Shown here piece after piece: positions 32,681 through 39,387 of a DNA stretch of 64,000 bases (its first letter is position 1; each line of letters starts with the position of its first letter). The DNA lies in assembly GCA_046296415.1 (NCBI GenBank), contig JBKBLN010000002.1:62001-126000 (forward strand), given 5' to 3'. The position numbers and the translations under genes were made by a program. Source of the DNA: CAYNRA01 sp046296415 (GTDB lineage Bacteria > Bacteroidota > Bacteroidia > Cytophagales > Spirosomataceae). Below the pieces are notes generated by a model, which was not told the origin of the DNA, did no database searches, and saw only the letters and a program-made list of their open reading frames with translations.

Positions 32681-35172
32681 TTGATATATGGAGATTTAAT
32701 ATATGGAGACTTTATATAAGGTGATTTAATGTATGGGAATCTAATCTCAATATCAGGTGCTTTGAATCCAATTTTACCAAGAATTTCTTTTGCGATATTT
32801 TCAGGTACATTCAGTATGTTCACCAAAACATCTCCAACTTTACCAGCATCAAAACCGATATTTTTAAGCGTTTCTGCTATTACATCGGGAAGGTATCCGA
32901 GTCCTGAAAGGACTTGGCCTATTTTTTCTTCACTGGCAAATTCATAAACACTCTTTAATGTTCTGCCAATTTCGTTGGCGGCATAACCTGCAATTTGAAG
33001 AATTTTTGCTGCTGCTTCTCCTGACAAATTGAGTATATCTTTAATCGCTTCTCCAACATCTTCAGCTAGGTATCCAGCATTTTTTAGAGCATTTGCTAAT
33101 TCTTGTTCTGTTGCTTTATAACCTTTATTTAGTGCCTCACCAACTTGCTTAGCTTGGTAGCCAACTTCCTTCATAAGTCGTGCAGCCTCTTCTAATGTTT
33201 TTTCATAGGTTTCACTTAATGCTTTCCCAATTGATTCAAGAACATCCCCCACAAAAACGATAAGTCCTTCAATAGTTGCCGTTAACCATGCCAAGATATT
33301 TTTACCTAGTTTCTGTATTGCGGCTTTGATCTTATCTTCTAAGATTTCAACAATCTTTTTCAAATCAATTACTTCAATATTTAGCTCTCCTAAGTCAAAA
33401 TTTACGCCTACAACCATAAAATGAAGCCTCATCTTATTAGTATATTTTCCATTTAAATAATTCGCACTAAATCCACCTTCTAAATATGTATCCAGTCTAA
33501 TTGTTCCTAATTTTCCAAGTGGAACTTTTATTCCAGAGATTCCTGCGTAAATATTAGTACTAATATCAAAATTGTTATGGTTTAAAGTAAGAGCAAGGTC
33601 ATTCTTCAGTAATCCAGCAATGTTGGATTTTACTTTACCCCTAATTCCATTATCACTCACATCTCCTACTATTTCCCCACTCAATCCAAGTATTTCAATT
33701 TTTGATGAGAAAGATAGGTATGATGGTTTTCCATCGGAATTAAAGGAAAATTCCATTCCACCAGGCATCACTTTAGTTGCACCTTTATATTTTTCGGGAG
33801 TTCCTTTTCCATTACCTGAAATTTTCAGAAGGCCATTCCCAATATTTATTGGGTCTGCAATTAGTTTTCCACTTGTTTTAGTTGGTGTTGAGTTTAATTC
33901 TGTATAGGTTTTATGACCAAAAATGTTTGTGATACAGGAAAGTCCGAAAATTGGCAAACCAATAGTTCCATCAGGTTTCAATTCCCCTAATGGAGTTTCG
34001 CACCAATGAAACATAACTTGTTCCATTGCAATTTTATTGAAAAATGAAGGTAGGCTGATATTTTGGTTACTTAATGCTTTTAAATATTCCTCTATGGTCA
34101 ACTTATCAAGATACATGTAGAAGAATTTAGGCGTAATCTTGCCAGGTATTGCATCAAATATGAATTTATACTGATTGCTTGCTACGCCAAATTCGGCAAT
34201 TTTGGGTTTATTTGAAATATTGTCAGGTTTATTTGGGCCTATATAAAAATTACCTTCAGCTCCAACGTTAGCAATACCATTACTTATGCCAGCCGAAACA
34301 GTCATTGTTGTTAAATGTACTCCAGGATACCCAAAAGGAGCAGGTATTTTTTCTGCAACTTTGTCAAGGTTAAACTTGCCTCTTACCCCATCAGTATTAT
34401 AGGAGAAACCTCCTAAAACTGATACATTTATTAATGGGGGCAATAGAATATCGAACAAACCATCTATAGAAACTTGGACTGGATTTATTGGCTTAATAAC
34501 AAGTTTAGGTTGTTTTATTTTAAATAAGCTTTCAATGTTAATATCTTGAGAAAGACTCAAACTAAAATCAACATCAATTTTATCCTTCATGTTCCATGAC
34601 ATGAAATAAGGCCCCTCTCCAATAACTGGTTTTAAGGGTTTTGTAATCAGACTTACAACATTACCAGAATTTTTCAGGTCAATATACCCTGCTAGATTTA
34701 TCCCAGGCTTAAAATTAACGATTTTCTTATCATACTCAGGAAAACTCTCAGAAGCAATTACTTTAATGTCATTTGTTGTTATCACATATACTAAGTCACT
34801 GATTTCAATAAAGTCTAACGGTTTTAATATGTCTCCAATTATTCCTGGTAATTTTGATAGTTTCTTTGGTGCTTTATTCAGTTTACAAATGGCAAGCATT
34901 TCAATTTTATCTCCTATTAGCTTAAAGTCTGCCTCAATGAATACAGATTCATTTTTGAAAATTGTTTTCTTGAAAAGGAAATCCTTTGAAAATGCTTTAA
35001 TTTTAAGATAATTGTCGTTTTCTGATAGAACGATAACGTTAGCAAGGTCGAGGGAAAAATCGTTAAAAAATCCTTGAATCTGAGTAAACCTATTGTCAAG
35101 CTCACTCAGTGATATTTCAATCAAACCGCTGTTAGCTTGATTCTTAATTTGGGAAAAGATCTCTGATGCCAT
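32674..35172 (-). CDS. cassette 2: 832-aa protein with C-terminal PYIK repeats (candidate radical SAM substrate)
   Basis: 832 aa. Residues 1 to about 600 are beta-rich and soluble, without a clear signal peptide. Residues about 620-805 are amphipathic helical repeats of roughly 30-35 aa with a recurring GY-x-A-x-x-V/I-G-x-x-L motif. The C-terminus (813-832) is four PYIK units separated by Ser and ending in Trp. The repeats use different synonymous codons (Pro CCA/CCT, Ile ATT/ATA/ATC, Lys AAA/AAG), so the peptide sequence is conserved against DNA drift. Tyr-x-Lys tripeptides are plausible cyclophane sites. It overlaps the maturase gene. No database family recognised. Confidence 0.75.
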   Translation of the reverse strand: MASEIFSQIKNQANSGLIEISLSELDNRFTQIQGFFNDFSLDLANVIVLSENDNYLKIKAFSKDFLFKKTIFKNESVFIEADFKLIGDKIEMLAICKLNKAPKKLSKLPGIIGDILKPLDFIEISDLVYVITTNDIKVIASESFPEYDKKIVNFKPGINLAGYIDLKNSGNVVSLITKPLKPVIGEGPYFMSWNMKDKIDVDFSLSLSQDINIESLFKIKQPKLVIKPINPVQVSIDGLFDILLPPLINVSVLGGFSYNTDGVRGKFNLDKVAEKIPAPFGYPGVHLTTMTVSAGISNGIANVGAEGNFYIGPNKPDNISNKPKIAEFGVASNQYKFIFDAIPGKITPKFFYMYLDKLTIEEYLKALSNQNISLPSFFNKIAMEQVMFHWCETPLGELKPDGTIGLPIFGLSCITNIFGHKTYTELNSTPTKTSGKLIADPINIGNGLLKISGNGKGTPEKYKGATKVMPGGMEFSFNSDGKPSYLSFSSKIEILGLSGEIVGDVSDNGIRGKVKSNIAGLLKNDLALTLNHNNFDISTNIYAGISGIKVPLGKLGTIRLDTYLEGGFSANYLNGKYTNKMRLHFMVVGVNFDLGELNIEVIDLKKIVEILEDKIKAAIQKLGKNILAWLTATIEGLIVFVGDVLESIGKALSETYEKTLEEAARLMKEVGYQAKQVGEALNKGYKATEQELANALKNAGYLAEDVGEAIKDILNLSGEAAAKILQIAGYAANEIGRTLKSVYEFASEEKIGQVLSGLGYLPDVIAETLKNIGFDAGKVGDVLVNILNVPENIAKEILGKIGFKAPDIEIRFPYIKSPYIKSPYIKSPYIKW

Positions 35173-35196
35173 TTTATGAATTTTAAATTGAATAAG

Positions 35197-35529
35197 TTAT
35201 GAATTATTTCTTGGTGGTGGAGCTAACAAACCTGCTAAAGCTCCTATAGCTGCTGAGCCTATGGCTGTTAATATTGTGGGGACGCTTCCATCATCTGTTA
35301 TTCTACCAGCACCAATTAAGATTATCACTCCGATTATAATAGAGATTATTGTCAAGCCAAGAGAAAGAACAATTATCCTATAAATCCATTTATCATTGGA
35401 TAAAGGGTTTTGTTGTTGGAAATTTTGAATCGCATTCACTGGGTTCTCTTTGAATTCCTTTTGTAAGTCAACATTTGTTTCAAGTTGATTCTTAAATTCT
35501 TCGAAAGATTTAATTTGTTTTAGTGCCAT
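35197..35529 (-). CDS. cassette 2: small two-helix membrane protein with leader-like N-terminus
   Basis: 110 aa. The N-terminal SFEEFKNQLETNVDLQKEFKENPVNAIQNF looks like a Nif11-type leader helix pair. It is followed by two hydrophobic segments (about 49-72 and 83-103) and a PPPRNNS tail. It is the first gene of the cassette, 24 bp upstream of the 832-aa gene. It may be a membrane partner or pore of the system. Family not recognised. Confidence 0.65.
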   Translation of the reverse strand: MALKQIKSFEEFKNQLETNVDLQKEFKENPVNAIQNFQQQNPLSNDKWIYRIIVLSLGLTIISIIIGVIILIGAGRITDDGSVPTILTAIGSAAIGALAGLLAPPPRNNS

Positions 35530-35580
35530 TGTAATTTACTTTTTATTTGTCATTATTATCGATGTTCGTTTTTAGGCTTG

Positions 35581-35716
35581 CAGGTAACGTTTGGCCGCTT
35601 GCCGCAGTGGGGGATTTCGGAGCACTTCACTGTCAACCAAGGACAAATGTTGATAGAAGCACTGCACTTGATTTAACCACGTCAGCCCCCATTGCGGCAA
35701 ATGGCTGTTAGCAACC
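35581..35716 (-). other. attC-like site of cassette 1
   Basis: 136 bp. Left core GCAGGTAAC, right core GTTAGCAACC. The inner arms TTGCCGCAGTGGGGG and CCCCCATTGCGGCAA differ at one position only; the GGCCGC and TGGC blocks outside also pair. The right core is the exact 10-base complement of the attI-proximal cassette start at 36524. This is the clearest site of the array. Confidence 0.9.
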
Positions 35717-35720
35717 GTTT

Positions 35721-35828
35721 TTATTTTTTGTCACCTTTTGGTTTTGGCGGTTCTTGACCTTCTTTAATTAACCTGTCCTTTGGTGGTGGTGGTGGCGGTG
35801 GTGTCGGTTTTTTCTCGTTCTCGCTCAT
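35721..35828 (-). CDS. cassette 1: 35-aa proline-rich microprotein
   Basis: An ATG at 35828 opens a 35-codon frame: MSENEKKPTP, a run of Pro residues, then KDRLIKEGQEPPKPKGDKK, stop at 35721. It overlaps the last 65 bp of the membrane protein gene in another frame and ends 4 bp before the attC core. The residue composition (Pro, Lys, Glu) is not random-looking. Whether it is translated is unknown. Confidence 0.5.
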   Translation of the reverse strand: MSENEKKPTPPPPPPPKDRLIKEGQEPPKPKGDKK

Positions 35829-36480
35829 TTGTATTTGTTTTTAATTGATTAAATTGAATTATTTTCTCTAACATTTCTTTAATTTCAACTAGGTCATTGG
35901 AACTTTCATTAGTTTGATTTGAAATTTCAATTTTGTGAACTGTCTCTTTTTTGTTGAAATAGTTATAGCCATATGGCAACATTAATAATAGGGTTACAAT
36001 AAGTCCGGCTATTAGATATTTTTTTGACAAATAAATATGTCCATACTTTTTGTCATTGACGAACATATTATGGTCTGAATGTTTTGTAAAATTACTTGTA
36101 AGATAGTCTTTAAAATGATTGTCAGCGTCTTGAACTGTCCCGTTGTTGTTTGTATAATGTTCTACAAGTTCGCTATACCAATTATAGAGCTCATTTGGAT
36201 AGGGTATTCCTGAGTATTCATATCCTTTAGTAAAGTTGCTAAATGCTCTAATGAGGTAGTAAATTGCAAATAGAATACATATAGTTGCTGCCGCACAAAG
36301 TCCGCAAAAAATGTAACTAAGGAAAGTCTCAATCTTATAGTCAAAAGTCGTTATTACAAAATATAAAGCAGTCGATAAAGCCGAAATAATTGCTATGGGA
36401 ATATTCATTGAGTTCAAGACTTCTGTCCGTCTTTCATTCTCTTTATGATATAGTTCTCTGTAAAATTCAAACTTGTCCAT
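35764..36480 (-). CDS. cassette 1: hypothetical membrane protein
   Basis: 238 aa. Two hydrophobic segments close together (about 27-47 and 52-76) and one at about 176-194 frame a soluble loop (YSGIPYPNELYNWYSELVEHYTNN...). The C-terminus is a short coiled-coil-like stretch and a Thr-rich tail. No domain recognised. It is the attI-proximal gene, 44 bp from the cassette start, so it should be the best transcribed from the array promoter. Confidence 0.7.
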   Translation of the reverse strand: MDKFEFYRELYHKENERRTEVLNSMNIPIAIISALSTALYFVITTFDYKIETFLSYIFCGLCAAATICILFAIYYLIRAFSNFTKGYEYSGIPYPNELYNWYSELVEHYTNNNGTVQDADNHFKDYLTSNFTKHSDHNMFVNDKKYGHIYLSKKYLIAGLIVTLLLMLPYGYNYFNKKETVHKIEISNQTNESSNDLVEIKEMLEKIIQFNQLKTNTNEREREKTDTTATTTTKGQVN

Positions 36481-36515
36481 ACCTTATTTTTTCTTTCTGG
36501 TTGTCGTTTTAAAAT

Positions 36516-36565
36516 GGTTGCTAACGAATCGATAGACGCCATAAATCCAACCTAATGGCGTCTAT
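36516..36565 (-). other. attI-like site
   Basis: Contains a perfect 11-bp inverted repeat, ATAGACGCCAT (36532-36542) and ATGGCGTCTAT (36555-36565), with a 12-bp spacer. Reading the minus strand, 8 nt after the second arm comes CG|TTAGCAACC, the start of cassette 1. The layout (recombinase arms next to the first G|TT core and the recombinase gene) is that of an integron attI. The motif TATAGACGCC recurs upstream of the recombinase gene (38324-38333). Confidence 0.7.
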
Positions 36566-36611
36566 ATCCTAATTGGATGAAGGGGTTCGACCTAACCGAA
36601 GCCTCCCTCCA

Positions 36612-36651
36612 TACCTATCCAAATGTATCTAAAATGCCTTAGATCTCCAAA
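36612..36651 (-). promoter_or_regulatory. candidate cassette promoter (Pc-like)
   Basis: On the minus strand TTTG (36651-36648), 20 bp, then TACATTTG (36627-36620) fits the Bacteroidota -33/-7 consensus TTTG-N19/20-TAnnTTTG exactly. Transcription would start near 36612, cross attI and enter cassette 1. The -33 box overlaps the last codons of the recombinase gene. Confidence 0.55.
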
Positions 36652-38300
36652 TGATCCAACGGGCTTTTTAATTGCTCAAAACCTTTGGTTGTTATGTGGG
36701 TGTATATTTCGGTGGTTTTCGAGCTTTCATGACCAAGCAAGTTCTGAATATACCGGATGTCTGTACCATTCTCGAGTAAATGTGTTGCAAAGCTATGACG
36801 TAATGTGTGTACACTGACTTTCTTTCGAATACCGGCCTTAGAAGCAGATGCCTTAAATATATTTTGGATGCTTCGTGTAGCATATTGGGATGCAGGCTCT
36901 TGGCCTTCAAATAACCAGTGTTTGGGCCTAAATTCTTGAAAATACGCTCTTAAAACGGCCAGTGCTTTCTCGGAGAGCAAAGTATAGCGATCTTTTTTAC
37001 CTTTTGACTGCTGTACCCGTATTTGCATTCGTTTGGAATCAATATCCTGTATTTTAAGCGCAACAGCCTCACTTATTCGGAGTCCTGCGGAGTAAATTAT
37101 CATTAAAATCGCTTTGTGTTTCAAATTGCTGGTTGCATTCAAAATGGCTTTTACCTCATCTGTATTTAAAACTACAGGTAAGGTTTTCTCTTTGATGGGC
37201 CTCTCAATGAAATAAAATTTACGTTGGCCGCCAAGTACTCTTTCATAATAAAACTTGATCGCATTTATGGCCTGATTTTGATACGAGCTAGATACCTTAC
37301 GTTCCGTAACCAAATACCGTAAAAACCTAATAATAAGGGGCTCATCAATCGTTCTTATCTCATGTTTTGGATAATAATTGATAAACTCCTCAAATAATCC
37401 TGAGTAGGTCTGAATGGTTTTTTCACTATACCGCAATTCAGTCAATTTCAAAATATACTCTTCTGGACAATACCTGTAATTGGGTATATCAAAAGGACTT
37501 ATTCGGGATACTCCATTCCCTTTTTCCTCTTCCTCCTCGTACTTTAGAGTTAAATTGAGCTGCTTACATTGATACGTAATTTCTCGTAGAAATGCCTCTG
37601 TATAGGGTATAGTCCACCATTTGTTTCGAGAGTCCCACGAATGATAGGGGATTTTCTTGATGGCTTGAGCAAGCTCGACATGATATCCAAAAATTAATTT
37701 AAGCCGTTTCGTATTGGTTTTTATAATCCATACTTCCTTTTTATTTGGAATATGATAGGTCCCTCCACGCTCATTTCCCTGATCTATTTCGTATATTTTT
37801 ACTTCGGCTATTCGATCCCCAAAATAATTTTTGATCACATCCAAATTTCCCGGGTAATGGGGAACCACCCATTGGTATTTTGCCTTATCCCATCGACTGT
37901 ACCGCAAAGTGAGTATAAACTTAGTGTCAATTTCATTTTTAGGTAATTTGATCCATATCTTCAGTCCAATTACCTCGATATAAACATTTACAGGATTTTT
38001 CAAGGGTTTGGTATTCTGACTAAATTGAGCCCCTTCCACACAACTCATATCTTTTGATTGACAGGACGAGGTGCTCTTACAGCTCGCCAGTTCGCTTGTT
38101 TCAATACCCTCCCAATAGATATCAGGGAATAAACGACCAAGGATTTGGAGAGCTTCTTTGGTGGCTGACATGTGCCATGCTTGAAGGGTTTTACTCCATA
38201 TCGCACCCGACTCTTTTATTTTTCTCGCAATATATTGATTATAAGGATATTGTATTTTTATCCTTTCATTATTCTTATAAATAATTTTACTTAGTTTCAT
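36639..38300 (-). CDS. array tyrosine recombinase with three HARP-like N-terminal modules
   Basis: 553 aa. Residues about 10-62, 115-165 and 190-252 are three related modules, each with Trp-(Ser/Asp)-x5-Trp at identical spacing (W35/W42, W137/W144, W222/W229), resembling the HARP motif of annealing helicases. Residues about 281-365 form the core-binding domain. The catalytic domain has R408, Lys in SKGKKDR (433-438), H498-x-x-R501, H524 and nucleophile Y533, then SPLDHL as at the end of IntI. The long insertion typical of IntI before the HxxR box is not visible. It points toward the array in the same direction as the cassette genes. Confidence 0.85.
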   Translation of the reverse strand: MKLSKIIYKNNERIKIQYPYNQYIARKIKESGAIWSKTLQAWHMSATKEALQILGRLFPDIYWEGIETSELASCKSTSSCQSKDMSCVEGAQFSQNTKPLKNPVNVYIEVIGLKIWIKLPKNEIDTKFILTLRYSRWDKAKYQWVVPHYPGNLDVIKNYFGDRIAEVKIYEIDQGNERGGTYHIPNKKEVWIIKTNTKRLKLIFGYHVELAQAIKKIPYHSWDSRNKWWTIPYTEAFLREITYQCKQLNLTLKYEEEEEKGNGVSRISPFDIPNYRYCPEEYILKLTELRYSEKTIQTYSGLFEEFINYYPKHEIRTIDEPLIIRFLRYLVTERKVSSSYQNQAINAIKFYYERVLGGQRKFYFIERPIKEKTLPVVLNTDEVKAILNATSNLKHKAILMIIYSAGLRISEAVALKIQDIDSKRMQIRVQQSKGKKDRYTLLSEKALAVLRAYFQEFRPKHWLFEGQEPASQYATRSIQNIFKASASKAGIRKKVSVHTLRHSFATHLLENGTDIRYIQNLLGHESSKTTEIYTHITTKGFEQLKSPLDHLEI

Positions 38301-38323
38301 GTTAACTATTCCTTAATTGGATG

Positions 38324-38345
38324 TATAGACGCCAAAAAGTTAGGA
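38324..38345. other. second recombinase-box-like site upstream of the recombinase gene
   Basis: TATAGACGCC followed by 5 bp and GTTAGGA resembles one attI arm plus a G|TT core. A CCTTAATTGGATG block before it is matched by CCTAATTGGATG in the attI region. It could be an operator for autoregulation or a remnant second core. Confidence 0.4.
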
Positions 38346-38356
38346 CTAAACGGTAG

Positions 38357-38689
38357 TCACTTTTTATCCAACATTAAAAAATGATCCACCACCACCTCGG
38401 ACACATTTACTTTCAACCCTTCTTTATTTTCATAGCTTCTCGTTTTGAGTTTCCCTTCTAGATAGACCAAACTTCCTTTATGCAGAAATTTTTGAGCTAA
38501 ATCAGCCAATCCACGCCACATAATAATGGTATGCCAATCGGTAATGGTATGCGTTTTCCCAGTTTCGTCTTTGAATTGCTCTGATGTAGCTAATGAAAAT
38601 TTCGCTACTTTTACCTGATTCTCTAGGGTTACGACCTCTGGATCACTGCCCAAATTTCCAATGAGTGTTACTTTGTTTAAACCTTTCAT
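38357..38689 (-). CDS. ssb: single-stranded DNA-binding protein (array-associated)
   Basis: 110 aa, OB fold only: MKGLNKVTLIGNLGSDPEVV, then WHTIIMWRGLADLAQKFLHKGSLVYLEGKLKTRSYENKEG. It lacks the flexible tail and acidic C-terminal tip of housekeeping SSBs (ends DHFLMLDKK). It lies 56 bp upstream of the recombinase gene on the same strand. Because attC sites recombine as folded single strands in integrons, a dedicated SSB is relevant to the array, though the link is inferred. Confidence 0.9.
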   Translation of the reverse strand: MKGLNKVTLIGNLGSDPEVVTLENQVKVAKFSLATSEQFKDETGKTHTITDWHTIIMWRGLADLAQKFLHKGSLVYLEGKLKTRSYENKEGLKVNVSEVVVDHFLMLDKK

Positions 38690-38699
38690 AATGGCTGTT

Positions 38700-38970
38700 T
38701 TTAGTTTTCATGAATACGATAAAATTGTTTGCAGTACCCGTAAGCCTTACCGGAATACCTCAAACTAGTGTTAAGTTGGTCAATAGTCGAATTTATGTTT
38801 TCATGAGCTAAATTTAACCGACCCATCTACACCCGAATACTGAGCAATATAAATTAAAATATGTTTATCTGCAACGCTGTGTCAAAGGAGGTTTTTAGCG
38901 TAATCTAGGGTATGGGGACAAAAATTTGCTCGCTAGATCATTTCTAACTTGCTTAGTTTGGATAATTCAG
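38700..38970. other. intergenic region upstream of ssb
   Basis: About 270 bp without a supported gene. No TAnnTTTG promoter, terminator or palindrome stands out. It leads into the minisatellite. Confidence 0.4.
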
Positions 38971-38977
38971 CACGAAT

Positions 38978-39142
38978 GCGATTGGGGCGAATGCCATTGG
39001 GGCGAATGTGATTGGGGCGAATGCGATTGGGGCGAATGCGATTAGGGCGAATGCGATTGGGGCGAATGTGATTGGGGCGAATGTGATTGGGGCGAATGTG
39101 ATTGGGGCGAATGCGATTGGGGCGAATGTGATTGGGGCGAAT
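38978..39142. repeat. 15-bp minisatellite, 11 units
   Basis: Eleven head-to-tail copies of G(C/T)GATTGGGGCGAAT with rare substitutions. Degenerate relatives continue to about 39340 (GATTCAGGCAAAA, GAATGAAATTGGG). The long open frames across it are a consequence of the unit length being a multiple of three. Confidence 0.9.
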
Positions 39143-39338
39143 GCGATTCAGGCAAAACGTGATTTGGATAATTGCGATACGTTGAATGAAATTGGGGGGA
39201 AACCGTAGGGGTGAATGAAATTTGATGAATGCGATTCAGGCAAAAAAGTGATTTGGATAATTTCGATTCGTTGAATGAAATTGGGCAAATGCGATTGTGT
39301 GATTGTGATTCATTGAATTCAATTGGGGCGAATGCCAT

Positions 39339-39387
39339 TGGGGCGAATGCGATTCGCCCCTACGGCGAATGCGATTCGCCCCTACGG
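39339..39387. repeat. palindromic GCGAATGCGATTCGCCCCTACGG repeat pair
   Basis: GGGGCGAAT-GCG-ATTCGCCCC forms a perfect 9-bp stem, and the unit GGCGAATGCGATTCGCCCCT then appears again directly. Related to the neighbouring minisatellite unit. It lies at the 3' end of the SdpI-like gene and could act as a REP-like or transcription-ending structure. Confidence 0.7.

Larger units (their letters stand above)
14502..38690 (-). mobile_element. integron-like cassette array with atypical recombinase
   Basis: Nine minus-strand cassettes follow an attI-like site at 36524/36525. Their limits on the plus strand, from attI down, are: 36524-35588, 35587-29683, 29682-24736, 24735-22044, 22043-20902, 20901-18150, 18149-16690, 16689-15338, and 15337-14727. 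Each is gene(s) plus a 3' attC-like palindrome. Cassette starts (G|TT...) are complementary to the cassette's own terminal core: 10/10 bases for cassettes 1 and 7, 9/9 for 2 and 8, 9/10 for 6, 8/9 for 3. Four attCs are interrupted by inverted M elements, and the ninth is lost beside an M fragment. The left end is truncated by IS3. Cargo genes look more AT-rich than the flanks. Confidence 0.8.

Noticed and set aside
14502..36524. Long intergenic palindromes as ordinary terminators or REP elements
   Set aside because: Their outer cores match the start of the gene unit they close, differ from unit to unit, and M elements insert in them at one exact position. Terminators or REPs would not show this.
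14502..36524. Each cassette as a transposon with terminal inverted repeats
   Set aside because: The 9-10 bp end pairs differ between neighbouring units, there are no target duplications, and only the M copies encode a transposase.
36639..38300. Canonical IntI integrase
   Set aside because: The core ends like IntI, but the stretch between LLSEKALAVL and the HxxR box is short and shows no IntI-type insertion, and the N-terminus is foreign to IntI. An HMM test is needed to settle it.
38978..39142. CRISPR array
   Set aside because: The 15-bp units are directly adjacent without spacers, and no cas genes are present.
39042..39338. ORF with SPQSH repeats across the minisatellite
   Set aside because: It is an artefact of a 15-bp repeat unit being a multiple of three; no start signal or conserved domain.
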